Origin: Polyangium spumosum
GTDB taxonomy: Bacteria; Myxococcota_A; Polyangia; Polyangiales; Polyangiaceae
Assembly (NCBI RefSeq): GCF_009649845.1
Contig: NZ_WJIE01000003.1
Coordinates: 124,001-188,000, forward strand
DNA: 64,000 nt
Direction: 5' to 3'
The stretch's first letter is position 1. Every line of letters starts with the position of its first letter. The position numbers and the translations under genes were made by a program. Of this stretch, positions 8,587-18,400 are shown in pieces. The notes under the pieces are model-generated. The model searched no databases and had not been told where the DNA came from. It saw only the letters and a list, made by a program, of their open reading frames with translations.

Positions 8587-11500
8587 ATGCTGGCCTCTCT
8601 CGCCGTCTTCCCGCCCAACGGTCTCGATCGAAGCCTGCACGTCGCCGTGCTCATCGGCCTCGTGATCGGGACCGTCTTCACCGAGCTCTTCGGCTGGACG
8701 TACGCGGGCCTCGTCGTCCCGGGTTACCTCGCGACGATCTTCATCGCCGCCCCCGCGACCGCGATCTTCATCATCGTCGAGTCTGTCGTGACGTACTGGC
8801 TCGTCGCGGGCGTGGGCCGGTGGGTCACGCACCTCGGCGCGTGGTCGGCGGCGTTCGGGCGCGAGCGGTTTTACCTGTTCATCGTGGGCGCGGTGCTCGT
8901 GCGGCTGCTCTTCGAGGGCGTGATCGTTCCGCGCGTCGAGGCGCAGTACGGCTACGCGCACTCGCGTGAGCTCTACAGCGTGGGGCTCGTGCTCGTGCCG
9001 CTCGTGTCGAACACGTTCTGGAACGCGGGCATCATCAAGGCGTTCCCGCGCGTCGGGTTCGTGACGGTGTTGACCTGGGTCCTGCTCGTCTTGCTCCTGC
9101 AGACGACGAACCTCTCGGTGTCGCGGTTCCAGGTCATCAACGAGAGCCTGTCGATCAAGTTCCTCGAGTCGCCGAAGGCGCAGATCATCCTCGTCATCGG
9201 CGCGCTGCTCGGCGCGCGGAACAACGTCAAGTACGGCTGGGACTACAACGGCATCCTCGTCCCGGGATTGCTCGCGGTCGCGTGTTACGAGCCCTTGAAG
9301 CTCGTGACGACGACGGTCGAAGCGCTGCTCGTGTACGGCGCATCGAAGGTCTTGATGAGCATGCCGCCCTTCTCGCGCATGCTCATCGTCGGGCCGCGGC
9401 GCATGCTCATGTGTTACATCACGGGCTTCTTCGTGAAGATGATCCTCGGGTTCGTCCTGGCCTATTTCTGGCCGGGTGTACCGATGATCGACTACTTCGG
9501 CTTCGGCTACCTCTTGCCGAGCCTGCTGGCGGTGAAGATGTGGAACAAGGACCACATCGGCATCGTCGTCATGCCGACGCTGCAGGTGTCGATCACGGCG
9601 TTCCTCGTGGGCAACGGGATCGGCTACGGGCTCGTGAAGGCGGAGGGGCTGCTCGTGCCGCGCGCCGCGATCTCGGAGATCGCGATGATCACGAGCGGCG
9701 CGAGCGTGCCGTACGAGCTCACGCTGGGCGACACGGGGCCGAGGCCGAGGCCGGCGGCGGAGCGATCGGCAGGGATCGCCGCGGTGGAGGTGGCGCTCGA
9801 GGTCGCGAGCGAGGTGGACGCGTTCGACGCGGCGCGCGGCGGGGAGGAGGTCTCGCCGCGGACGCTCACGACGGCGAAGACCGCAGGGCTCGTGGTCGCG
9901 CGGGAAGAAAAAGGCGGCTGGGTGGTGGCGCGTCCGCGCGCGTCGGAGATCGATCCGGACGACGTGACGCCCGCGCCACGCTTCGCGGTGCGGCCGAGGC
10001 CGAAGGCGGAGCCGGGGCTCGACGCGCGTCGTGGAGGGACGCTGGTGCTCGCCTCGCCCGAGGGGCCCGGCTCGGCGCTGTCGGCGCTCGCGCACGCGGC
10101 GGCGGAGGCGCTCGAGGCGCGGGCGATCGTGCTCCTGTCACGGCACGAGGGGCAGAGGGCGCTCGACGAGGCGTTCGCGGCGGAGCTCGGCAAGCGGCTC
10201 GGGCTGGAGCAGATGCTCGTGGTCGAGGCCGCGCCGGGAGACACGGCGCCAGGCTTGAGCGCGGTCGGATCGGTGCCCGAGGGCTTCGACGTGATGGCGC
10301 TCGGCCGCATGCTCGGCAAGGACGTGACGCTCTCGTGGCGGGCGCCGGTGCAAGGGGCGTCGCAGCGGCCGTGGTCGAACGCGCCGACGTTGCGTGTGCC
10401 CGTGTCGCTCGCGGAGGAGGTCGGGGGATCGCTGCTCGGCGCGCGGGAGGTCGACGTGTGGCCGCTCGGCTTGCGGCACGAGCTCGTGAGCCGGCTCGTC
10501 GCGCTGACGTCGGTGGGGACGGCGGGTTATCGCGGGCCGACGATCGAGGAGCTGCGCCTCTTCGACGCGACGCTCTCGCGGCGGATGACGCACGTGGGGC
10601 TCGAGCCGAGGTGGACGGCGTGGGAGCGCGCGGTCGCGGCGAGGTTCGGCTACACGATCGTGCGGGTGCACCGGCCCGAGGGCGAGCTCGAGGCGTGGGG
10701 GCTCGTGGAGGACACGACGGGCGGGCGGCGCGGGAACGCGAGCTTGTTCGTGAAGGTGGAGCATGCGGAAGAAGCGGTCGCGCCGGGCGACATCCTCGTC
10801 GAGGTGCCTGCGCCGCGCTGGGAGATCGGGACGTTCGGCGCGGGTTTGTCGCTCTACGACGCGCTCGGGGCGCGCGGGCTCCTGCTCGCGGGCGCGCTGC
10901 CGAGCGCCGATCCGCGCGGGATCGCCGATCCGCGGCGGCGGGTGTCGCGGCGATCGTTCTTCCAGCGCGTGCACGAGGTCTGGCTCGGCGAGGGCAAGAG
11001 CGGCGTCAGCATGCAGGGCATCGCCCCGGAGCGCGACTACACGGGTGACGTCGTGGTCTCGTTCGGGCGTGAGGTGATCCGGCGCGAGCAGGTGCCCGTG
11101 TGGGCGCGGCCGATGGTGGAGGTGTTCGGCGATCTCGGCTTGCGCGTGGGGATGTTCGACGGAGCGCGCGAGCACGCCCCGTACAACGGCTCGGCGGATC
11201 TCTCGATGAGCTACGCGCGCAAGTTCGCCGATGGACGGTTCGCGCTCGTGTACATGTCGGGCGAGCTGCGATCGGCGATGTCCGCCGTCGAGAGCGACGG
11301 CATCCTCACGCCGCGGCTCGGTCGGCTCGGCGTGGATCTCGGCTCGGAGGACGTCGCGTCGCGCGCGTTCGAGCTCGTCGCGTGCAAGGCGGCGCCGCCC
11401 GCGCCCAAGGGGGCGAAGAAGAAGAAGGACGGGAAGAAGAAGGCGGACGACGCGGCCCCGGCGGAGGCCTCGACGTCACGTTGCCCGAGCTTCACGGCGG

Positions 11501-11802
11501 AGGCGGCGGACCGCTGCGACGTCGATGTGCGCCTCGAGAGCTTCGAGCGGTACCTCGATCAGCACAACCCGTTCGATCTGCGGGCGGCGATCAAGGACGA
11601 TCGGGGCTGCCACGTCGAGGTGGTGCGGGACCAGGTGTCCCGGCGGATCTGGGCGCTCGTCGCGGAGCCCGGGCAGGTCGTGCTGGTGCCGCTCGGGAAC
11701 AGCCGGGTGCCGCGGGCGCCGAGGCCGCTCGCCTCGATCGTGCGGGTGCGGCGCGCGGTGGCGACGGGCCTGACCAGCATACGGGTGATGGAAAGCCCGT
11801 GA
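8587..11802 (+). CDS. capC: Tandem-duplicated CapC/PgsC-type membrane protein with large C-terminal extension
   Basis: A 1071-residue protein whose first ~350 residues contain two complete CapC/PgsC units. PgsC is the small membrane partner of the poly-gamma-glutamate synthetase. Unit 1 has GLVVPGYL (41-48), GRERFYLFIVGAVLVRLLFE and SVGLVLVPLVSNTF; unit 2 has GILVPGLLA (222-230), RRMLMCYITGFFVKMIL and FGYLLPSLLA. These match the order of the corresponding blocks in Bacillus PgsC (about 150 aa), so the region looks like an internal duplication. After the last membrane segment come ~700 residues of unrecognised soluble sequence (with GTLVLASPEGPG near 480 and a Lys-rich KGAKKKKDGKKKADD linker near 940). 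No Shine-Dalgarno sequence is obvious before the ATG. The TGA overlaps the next gene's GTG. It is the first of five coupled genes ending in a CapB/PgsB-type ligase. Confidence 0.82.
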   Translation: MLASLAVFPPNGLDRSLHVAVLIGLVIGTVFTELFGWTYAGLVVPGYLATIFIAAPATAIFIIVESVVTYWLVAGVGRWVTHLGAWSAAFGRERFYLFIVGAVLVRLLFEGVIVPRVEAQYGYAHSRELYSVGLVLVPLVSNTFWNAGIIKAFPRVGFVTVLTWVLLVLLLQTTNLSVSRFQVINESLSIKFLESPKAQIILVIGALLGARNNVKYGWDYNGILVPGLLAVACYEPLKLVTTTVEALLVYGASKVLMSMPPFSRMLIVGPRRMLMCYITGFFVKMILGFVLAYFWPGVPMIDYFGFGYLLPSLLAVKMWNKDHIGIVVMPTLQVSITAFLVGNGIGYGLVKAEGLLVPRAAISEIAMITSGASVPYELTLGDTGPRPRPAAERSAGIAAVEVALEVASEVDAFDAARGGEEVSPRTLTTAKTAGLVVAREEKGGWVVARPRASEIDPDDVTPAPRFAVRPRPKAEPGLDARRGGTLVLASPEGPGSALSALAHAAAEALEARAIVLLSRHEGQRALDEAFAAELGKRLGLEQMLVVEAAPGDTAPGLSAVGSVPEGFDVMALGRMLGKDVTLSWRAPVQGASQRPWSNAPTLRVPVSLAEEVGGSLLGAREVDVWPLGLRHELVSRLVALTSVGTAGYRGPTIEELRLFDATLSRRMTHVGLEPRWTAWERAVAARFGYTIVRVHRPEGELEAWGLVEDTTGGRRGNASLFVKVEHAEEAVAPGDILVEVPAPRWEIGTFGAGLSLYDALGARGLLLAGALPSADPRGIADPRRRVSRRSFFQRVHEVWLGEGKSGVSMQGIAPERDYTGDVVVSFGREVIRREQVPVWARPMVEVFGDLGLRVGMFDGAREHAPYNGSADLSMSYARKFADGRFALVYMSGELRSAMSAVESDGILTPRLGRLGVDLGSEDVASRAFELVACKAAPPAPKGAKKKKDGKKKADDAAPAEASTSRCPSFTAEAADRCDVDVRLESFERYLDQHNPFDLRAAIKDDRGCHVEVVRDQVSRRIWALVAEPGQVVLVPLGNSRVPRAPRPLASIVRVRRAVATGLTSIRVMESP

Positions 11803-14309
11803 TCATCCGCTGGTTCATCGTCGCGCTCGTCTTCTTCGGCTGGGCGGCCTTGCTCTGGCCGCTCAGCGCGCCGCCGCCCGCGTCCCACCTCGCGCTGCCG
11901 GCGATGGACGAGATCCTCGCCTACCGCGTCGACCCGGACAAACCCGTCTCCGTGAAGGTGCCCTCGTCGATCGACGCGGTCGTGGTCTCGACCTGGGCGC
12001 TCGTGGCGCGCGCGACCGTTTGTGATCCAAAGGCTCGGTTTTCGTACGGGTTCGAAGCGACGTTCGTCGACGAGAAGGGCAAGGACGTCCAGACGCACAG
12101 GTTCGAGCTCGAGAGCCGGCTCTCCTGCGACGACAAGGACGGCGCCACGGCGGGCGAGTACGCGGCGCGGGTCGCGCAAGGCGACGAGTGGGTGCTCGAT
12201 CCACGCACGACCACGATCACCACGGCGGAGCTGCTCCCGCGCGGCGGCGTGATGCGCATGCGCGGGCTGCCGATCTCGGTGAAGGACGTGCTCTCGCGGG
12301 TGGAAGGCCGCTACCGGCGCGGATCGTACGAGCGCAAGTTCTACGAGATGAGCCTCGACGACGAGGATCGATCCCGCGTCGTCTCCGACATGACCTCGCT
12401 CGGCTTCGAGGACCTGCCCGAGACGGCGCGATCACGCGCGCTCTCGGGCTGGGATCGGCGCCTCGACGCGGCCGGGCTCGAAGGCAAAGACTACACGCTG
12501 CGGAGGCTCCTGCTCCGCAACTACCGCACGCCCTTCCCCGCGGCCGCGGGCACGGTGCCGGGTCACTCGGTCGGCGAGCGGCACGCGGCCGCGATCAACG
12601 TGATGGGCCCGGTCGAGCTCGACGTGCTCGCGCCGCCGGGGCGATCCGTGACGGTCAGCGAAGGCGGAGGCGGCGGCGCGCGTATGCTCACGGTGCCGGA
12701 GGACGGCGTGTTCCACGTGTCGTCGTCGCGCCTGAACCCACGCACGTTCGTGGTCGAGGGCAAGGGCGACGATTTCCTCGTGCGGTTCGTCCTTCCGAAA
12801 CCTTACGAGCGGGCGCAGATCGGCGACCTGATCGCGCTGCCCTTCGAGGGAGAGCGGCTCGAGATCCGGCCCGACGTGCGGGTCGTGAAGTACCTCAAGC
12901 TCGACCCCGAGCGGCCGGTCGTCGCGCGTGTGGCGCCCGAGCAGCCGTACCTCGGCCTCCTGCTCCGCGCGGAGCTTCCCGAGGCGGGCGCGCCCGACTC
13001 GATGGCCGGCACGGTCGTCGCGCGCTGGGGCTCCGGGCCGAACGAGCGCGCCGAGCTGCGACAGACCTTGCCCCGCTCGCGCTTCGAACGCTGGGGCCGG
13101 CCGCGGGATCAAGCCGCCGAGGGCGCGATCGCCGCGAGCGACAAGACCGAGGCCGACGCGACCGATCCGCGCCGCGCGATCCTGCGCATCCCGAAGGGCG
13201 CCACGAAGATCGAGATCCTCGGCGACGCGCACATGCGCGTGCACCTGCGCGTGCTCGATCCCGGCGTGCCCGAGGACATCCTGCGCGTGCCTTACCGCGT
13301 CGAGCTCGCCGAGGACGAGCTCTGGCGCTACGCGCCCTTCGACGTGCGCACCTGGACGCCCATCCGCGCCGAGAACCAGAACGAGCTCGAGCGCCAGGGC
13401 CGCGTCGCCGACCTCTACGAGCAGGTCCGCATCGAGCTCCGGGGCAAACCTTCGCCGAGCGAGGCGGGCCAGAAGCCCGAGCGCACCCTCGTGCCGGATC
13501 AAGCCCCCGTCCGCAGGCGTTTCCTCGCCCCGTACGAGCTCGCCGCGAAGGAGCTCTTGCCGCACGACGGCTGGACGCCGCTCGATCTCGGGAGCGCGCT
13601 GAAGCTCGGGATCGGCTACGCGGGGGAGCGCGGCGGGCGGCTGAAGGTGCTCTACCGGGCGCACCCGTCGCGGCTCGGGAAGATGGCCGAGCTCTGGATC
13701 GACGGCAAAAACATGGTGGAGCAGCCGATCGCGTCGCTCTCGGGCGTGCTCCGGGCGAGCCTCCCGGCGGGCATCCACGACATCCAGGTGAAGGGCATCG
13801 GCGACGGGCTCGTGTATGCAGACGGCTCACCGTGGGAGGGCGGCGCGATCATGCGGCGCCGCGACGTCTTCGAGTTGCCCGCGCGCAGTCCGCTCACCTT
13901 CACGTTCCGGCAGCGCCCGGGCGAGTCGCTCACGCTCGTGCTCTTCGTGATCAGCGAGAGCTCGGCGCGGCCCTTCAAGATCCGCTACAGCATCGACGGG
14001 GGCAACCCCGCGCGGCAGAAGGGCGCGTTTTTCCGGTCGATCACGACGGCGAGCGGCGAGCTCTCGGGCCGCACGGGCGACGCGGGCATGGGTCTGCTCT
14101 GGGAGGCGCGCAGGACGGCGAAGGAGGCGCGGCAAAACCCGGACGGGCTCGCCAAGGTGAAGATCCCGATCGGCGACGACCTCGCGCCCGGCCTGCGGAC
14201 GATCAAGATCGAGAGCTTCGATCGCGTGTGGATCGGGGCGGTGCTCGTGGGACAGGCGCCGCTGCCCGGGGACCTCGAGCCCAGGCTTTGGTCGGAGGAC
14301 GATCTGTGA
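11799..14309 (+). CDS. Membrane-anchored periplasmic protein of the CapB/CapC operon, unknown family
   Basis: I do not recognise the family. The protein is 836 residues if it starts at the GTG at 11799, which overlaps the capC-like TGA (GTGA). This start places a single hydrophobic anchor (IIRWFIVALVFFGWAALLW) at the very N-terminus, which supports it. The rest is hydrophilic, beta-rich looking and cysteine-poor, without further membrane segments, so it should sit in the periplasm. A segment near residues 600-760 has jelly-roll-like alternation (for example LTFTFRQRPGESLTLVLFV). Translational coupling on both sides (its TGA overlaps the next GTG) argues that it is a subunit of the same complex as the CapC-like and CapB-like proteins, perhaps an adaptor spanning inner and outer membrane. 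That role is inference. Confidence 0.78.
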   Translation: MIIRWFIVALVFFGWAALLWPLSAPPPASHLALPAMDEILAYRVDPDKPVSVKVPSSIDAVVVSTWALVARATVCDPKARFSYGFEATFVDEKGKDVQTHRFELESRLSCDDKDGATAGEYAARVAQGDEWVLDPRTTTITTAELLPRGGVMRMRGLPISVKDVLSRVEGRYRRGSYERKFYEMSLDDEDRSRVVSDMTSLGFEDLPETARSRALSGWDRRLDAAGLEGKDYTLRRLLLRNYRTPFPAAAGTVPGHSVGERHAAAINVMGPVELDVLAPPGRSVTVSEGGGGGARMLTVPEDGVFHVSSSRLNPRTFVVEGKGDDFLVRFVLPKPYERAQIGDLIALPFEGERLEIRPDVRVVKYLKLDPERPVVARVAPEQPYLGLLLRAELPEAGAPDSMAGTVVARWGSGPNERAELRQTLPRSRFERWGRPRDQAAEGAIAASDKTEADATDPRRAILRIPKGATKIEILGDAHMRVHLRVLDPGVPEDILRVPYRVELAEDELWRYAPFDVRTWTPIRAENQNELERQGRVADLYEQVRIELRGKPSPSEAGQKPERTLVPDQAPVRRRFLAPYELAAKELLPHDGWTPLDLGSALKLGIGYAGERGGRLKVLYRAHPSRLGKMAELWIDGKNMVEQPIASLSGVLRASLPAGIHDIQVKGIGDGLVYADGSPWEGGAIMRRRDVFELPARSPLTFTFRQRPGESLTLVLFVISESSARPFKIRYSIDGGNPARQKGAFFRSITTASGELSGRTGDAGMGLLWEARRTAKEARQNPDGLAKVKIPIGDDLAPGLRTIKIESFDRVWIGAVLVGQAPLPGDLEPRLWSEDDL

Positions 14310-15463
14310 AGAGTGCGCGTTTGGCAGGGCTCGTCGCGACGACGTTGCTCTTCGGTTGTGGGACGCCCTCCTGCCCGAAGAGCCCGCCCGCGCCTGCGGC
14401 TGCGGCTTGTCCCCCCGCGGAGGCTTCCGCCATGATGACCGGCGTGGACGAGGAGGCGACGAAGGCCCTCGAAGAGAGGCTCGCCAAGCTGCGCAAGGGC
14501 GGTCGCCGGACGATCACGTACAAGGCGCCGACGGACGCGGAAGAGCGCGCCTACGCCGCGTGGGTGCGCGACGCGCTCGTCGCCGCGACCGAACGCAAAG
14601 AGCCGCCGAAGAAGGCGCCCGCGGGGTTTTCGCTCCGGGTGCTCGGCGACGTGTGGCTGCTCGAAGAGGTGCGGAGGAGGAAACGCGGCGCGGGCGTGGT
14701 CGTGATGCGCACGGGGCGCGCGAGGCCGATCTTCGTGGAGGCACCGCACACGTTCCACGACGCAGGCACGTTGCCGATCGCGCTCGCGGTGTTCGAGGCG
14801 CAAGCGGCGCGGGTGCTGCTCGTCAACACGGCGCACCGCTACATCGATCGGCCCGCGGACGCCACGAAGGACGCGGGCGCGAAGGACGAGAAGGCGGCGA
14901 GCGGGAGCAAGGACAAGGCCGCGGAAGAAGGGGACGAGGTCGACGAGAAGGACGAGGCCGACGACGAGAAAGGCGCGGCCGTGGAGGAGCCCGCGGGGGT
15001 CGATCGCGACGAGGCGGACGATCCGAACGTGGCGGCCCCGGTGGTCGCTTCGGACGTGGCCCACGCGGAGCGTTCGTTCTTCCACGCGGCCCACCGCGAG
15101 CTCGTCGCGCTCGTGCGAGGCGCCGTCACCGTGCAGATCCACGGCTTCCGCGACGACAAGTCCGAGGGCACGGGCGTCATCGTGAGCGCCGCCAAGACGA
15201 ACGCCGACGCCGCGGCCCTCGCCGCGCGCCTCGGGCCTGCCGTCGAAGGCACGAAGGTTCGTCTCTACCCGACCGACGTCTCGATCCTCGGCGGCACGAT
15301 CAACCAGCAGGCGCGCACCTGCCGCGAGCTCGGCGCGCCCTTCTTCCACATCGAGATCGCGCGCACGCTCCGCGACGGGCTCGGCGCCGACAAACAGAAA
15401 CGCGCGCGCTTCGCCGCCGCGCTCGACCCGATCTTCGCCCAGCCAAAACCCCCGAACCCATGA
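14306..15463 (+). CDS. Lipoprotein resembling poly-gamma-glutamate hydrolase / amidohydrolase fold
   Basis: A 385-residue lipoprotein (signal with lipobox LLFGC, Cys18), starting at a GTG that overlaps the preceding TGA. A disordered Lys/Asp/Glu-rich insert occupies about residues 188-235. Around it are blocks that recall zinc-dependent gamma-PGA hydrolases and N-formylglutamate amidohydrolase-like enzymes: EAPHTFHDAGT (about 145-155), VQIHGFRDD (about 276-284), and a C-terminal ARTCRELGAPFFHIEIARTLR block whose Arg/Glu pattern resembles the end of that hydrolase family. His and Glu in these blocks are candidate metal ligands. A polymer-cutting enzyme would make sense for trimming or releasing chains made by the CapB/CapC-like proteins. 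The match is by eye and remote; the lipoprotein and operon assignments are firm, the enzymatic role is not. Its stop overlaps the next ATG (ATGA). Confidence 0.72.
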   Translation: MKSARLAGLVATTLLFGCGTPSCPKSPPAPAAAACPPAEASAMMTGVDEEATKALEERLAKLRKGGRRTITYKAPTDAEERAYAAWVRDALVAATERKEPPKKAPAGFSLRVLGDVWLLEEVRRRKRGAGVVVMRTGRARPIFVEAPHTFHDAGTLPIALAVFEAQAARVLLVNTAHRYIDRPADATKDAGAKDEKAASGSKDKAAEEGDEVDEKDEADDEKGAAVEEPAGVDRDEADDPNVAAPVVASDVAHAERSFFHAAHRELVALVRGAVTVQIHGFRDDKSEGTGVIVSAAKTNADAAALAARLGPAVEGTKVRLYPTDVSILGGTINQQARTCRELGAPFFHIEIARTLRDGLGADKQKRARFAAALDPIFAQPKPPNP

Positions 15464-18400
15464 ACGTTCGGTCTGCCCTCGCCGCGGCCCTCGGCCTCGC
15501 CCTCGGCCTCGCGCCCAGGGCGGCGCGCGCCGCCGAGCCGAGCCTCGATCCTCCCGGCTGGGTCGCGCCCTCTCGCGCCCGCGTCGCGCCCTTCTCGCTC
15601 GAGACCCCCACGCGAGGCAGCGCCGCCGAGGTCGATCCGAGCGCGCCGATCTCCCTCGCGAAGGGCTCGGTCTTGCTCCTGCCCATCGAGCCCGGTGATC
15701 GCGTCCGCCTCGAAGGACCCGTCGCCGCCGTGGGCCTCGGGACCGGCGTGCGCGACGTGCCCGATGTGGTGACGTGGCTCCCGCTGCCGAAGACCATCCC
15801 CCCGCGCGCCCCGAGCGGCCCCGAGACCCGCGTCGTCGACGTCCCCATGTGGACCGGCGCCCGGTTCCTCGTGGTCCGGACCGACAAACCCGCCTCGATC
15901 ACCGCCTCGATGGGCAGCCTCCTCCGCTCCTCGCTCGCCTGGCACAGGCTCGACGAGGACGTCACGCGCTGGCTGCGTGATCCATCCGCGCCCCGCCCCG
16001 AGACCACCATCCCCGAGGCCGCCTCGATCCTGCGCTGGCTCTTCGCCGCGAAGAGCGCGCTCGAAGCCGCGCCGCCCGATTCCACCCGCGACTGGCTCAC
16101 CGTCCGCTGGCTCGAGAGCTCCCTCCTCGTCCGCCCCCTCGTCGAGCCCTGGTTCGTCCGCCGCCCGGTCTCCCTCGAAGGCGGCCGTGACGCCCGCGAG
16201 GCCGCGGATCACCTCAGCGCCGACCCCGACGCCTCCCCGTGGCGCCTCGTCCTCGCCTCCCGCGGCGCGCTCGCCGCCAGGGCGAACCGCATCGTCGTCG
16301 ACGCGCCCGCCTCCGACGTCGTTCGCCTCTCCATCCAGGCCCGCGGCATCGGCGCCGCCCGCGCCGTCGTGCGCGCCGGCGACCTCATCGTCCGCGAGCT
16401 CTCCTGGGACGTCGCCACCCGCACCGCCGACGCCGAGCGATGGACCGCGACGCAGACGATCCGCGTCCCCTTGCCGGTCGACCACCGCCGCGTCTCCGTC
16501 GAGGCCCTCGAAGGCGAGATCGCCGTCGCCGCCACCGCCTTCCGCAAGCGCGCCGATGTCCTCGACGTCGTGCCTCGCGCCCGGGACCGCGAAGCCCGCC
16601 TCGACGCCCTCACCGACGGCGCGAAGGAGCCCGCCGCGGCCGCCGCCCTCCGCCTCGCCGCCGCCGCCGATCGCTCGGGCCGCGCGGTTGACGCCCAGGC
16701 CGCCAGGAAACGCGCCCAGGCGAACGACGTCCCCCCCGCCCTCCGCGCCTTCCTCCTCGCCGAATCTGTAAATTGGGCAACAACTCCAGGGGAGGCACGC
16801 GAGGCCGCCGAACGCGCCACAGACCTCGCCCGCGCCCTGCCCGCCGGCGCCGTCGGCCCTGTCCTGCGCGCCGTCCTCGAGCGCCTCGCCGCTTCCCACC
16901 GCGACCCCCTCCCGCCGCCGCGCCCCTGGGAGCGCCCTCTGCCCGAGGCCACCCACGAGGACGACCGCGCCGCCCTCGACGCGCTCCGCGCCATGCTCAC
17001 GCCCCCCGAGGACGGCCGCCGCCCCGCCGCCGCGCCCCTCGCCGAGCGGTATGCCTGGCTCCACGGCGACCTGCCCGGCGCCGCCGACCGCGCCCGACGC
17101 ACCTGGATCCGCGAGGCGCCCTGGGACACCCTCGACCCGCCCTCCGGCTCGGTCGTCTGGAACGACATCTCCGTCCCGTTCGACACCTTCGGCAGCGCCC
17201 GCTGCGCCCTCGTCGGCACGCGTGGCCTGCGCTGGACCGTCCTCCGCGAGGGCCGCGCCGACATCGACGTCCTCCCGCCCCCCGCGCCCGCGACCCACAC
17301 CCGCCTCCTCGTCATTTCCAGCCAGACCGACCCGGCCGCCGAGACCTCCCTCCGCATCGACGGCGTCGCCGCCGCCGTCCACACCGGCGCCGGGCTCGGC
17401 ACCGGCCTCGCCGTCACCCCGGGCCGCCACGCCTTCGAGCGCCCTCTCGGCGCCGTCCCCCTCTTCGCCCGCATCCCTCGCGACGGCTCGGCGCCTTGCG
17501 ACACCCTCCGCGAGCTCACCCGCTGGGTCCGCTTGAAGGGTGACGCCAGGTTCCGCATCCCCGACCCTGGCCGCGCCACCGTCGCCCGCGTCGTCGCGCA
17601 CGCCGCCGAGAGCGGCGCCCGCAAGCCTCGACGCCTCCACATCCGTGTCGGCGACCGCGTCTACGAGGCCTGGGTCGACGCCGGCGCGACCGGCGCGATC
17701 GAGGTCCCCGTCCCCGCCGACGTCGGCGAGCTCCAGGTCGAGACCGAGGAAGAGGCCCTCCTGCGCGTCTCGGCGCGCCTCCACCCGCGCCGCCCCCCCG
17801 AGCCGCGTGTCCCCGCCGCGGCCCGAGAGACCTCCCCCGAGGCCATCGCCCTCCTCCTCGCCCGCGTCCGCGATGCCACCCGCGCCCTCGAAAAGGCCCC
17901 GCCTGCCCAGCAGGACGAGCTCCGAAAACAGCGCGCCGAGGCCCTCGAATCCCTCGGGTATTCCACGCTCGCCGCCCTCGACCGCAAGGGCGAAATCCCC
18001 CTCGAAGCGGTCGAGGAGCCGGACGCCCAGGGCCCCGCGCAGGCCCTCCGCCTGCCTGCCGAGAGCCCCGCCGTCGTCCCCCTCGGCCTCATCCCGCGTA
18101 TCCCGCCCCTCCCCTTGCCGAAGGACCTCGATCCGCTCACCCGCGCCCGCCGCGCCGAGGCCGCCGACGACACCGCCGCCGCCCTGAAGGCCCTCCTCGA
18201 GGGCAACGCCCGCGCCTCCACCCATGCCGACGGCTTGCTCTACGCCGTCCTCGCCGAGCGCACCGGCGCCGGCTGGATCGCCGCCGAGATCTTCGAACGT
18301 ATCGGCTTCGTACACGGCTCCGGCCCTGCCCTCGCCCGCGCCGCCTCCCTCTCCGCCGACCGCGCCGCCGACGACGGCGACCGCGCCCGCGCCCTGCGCA

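Noticed and set aside
12188-14305. Plus-strand frame extending upstream of the hydrolase-like lipoprotein
   Set aside because: Out-of-frame read of the anchored periplasmic protein gene; the GTG at 14306 gives a proper lipoprotein signal.
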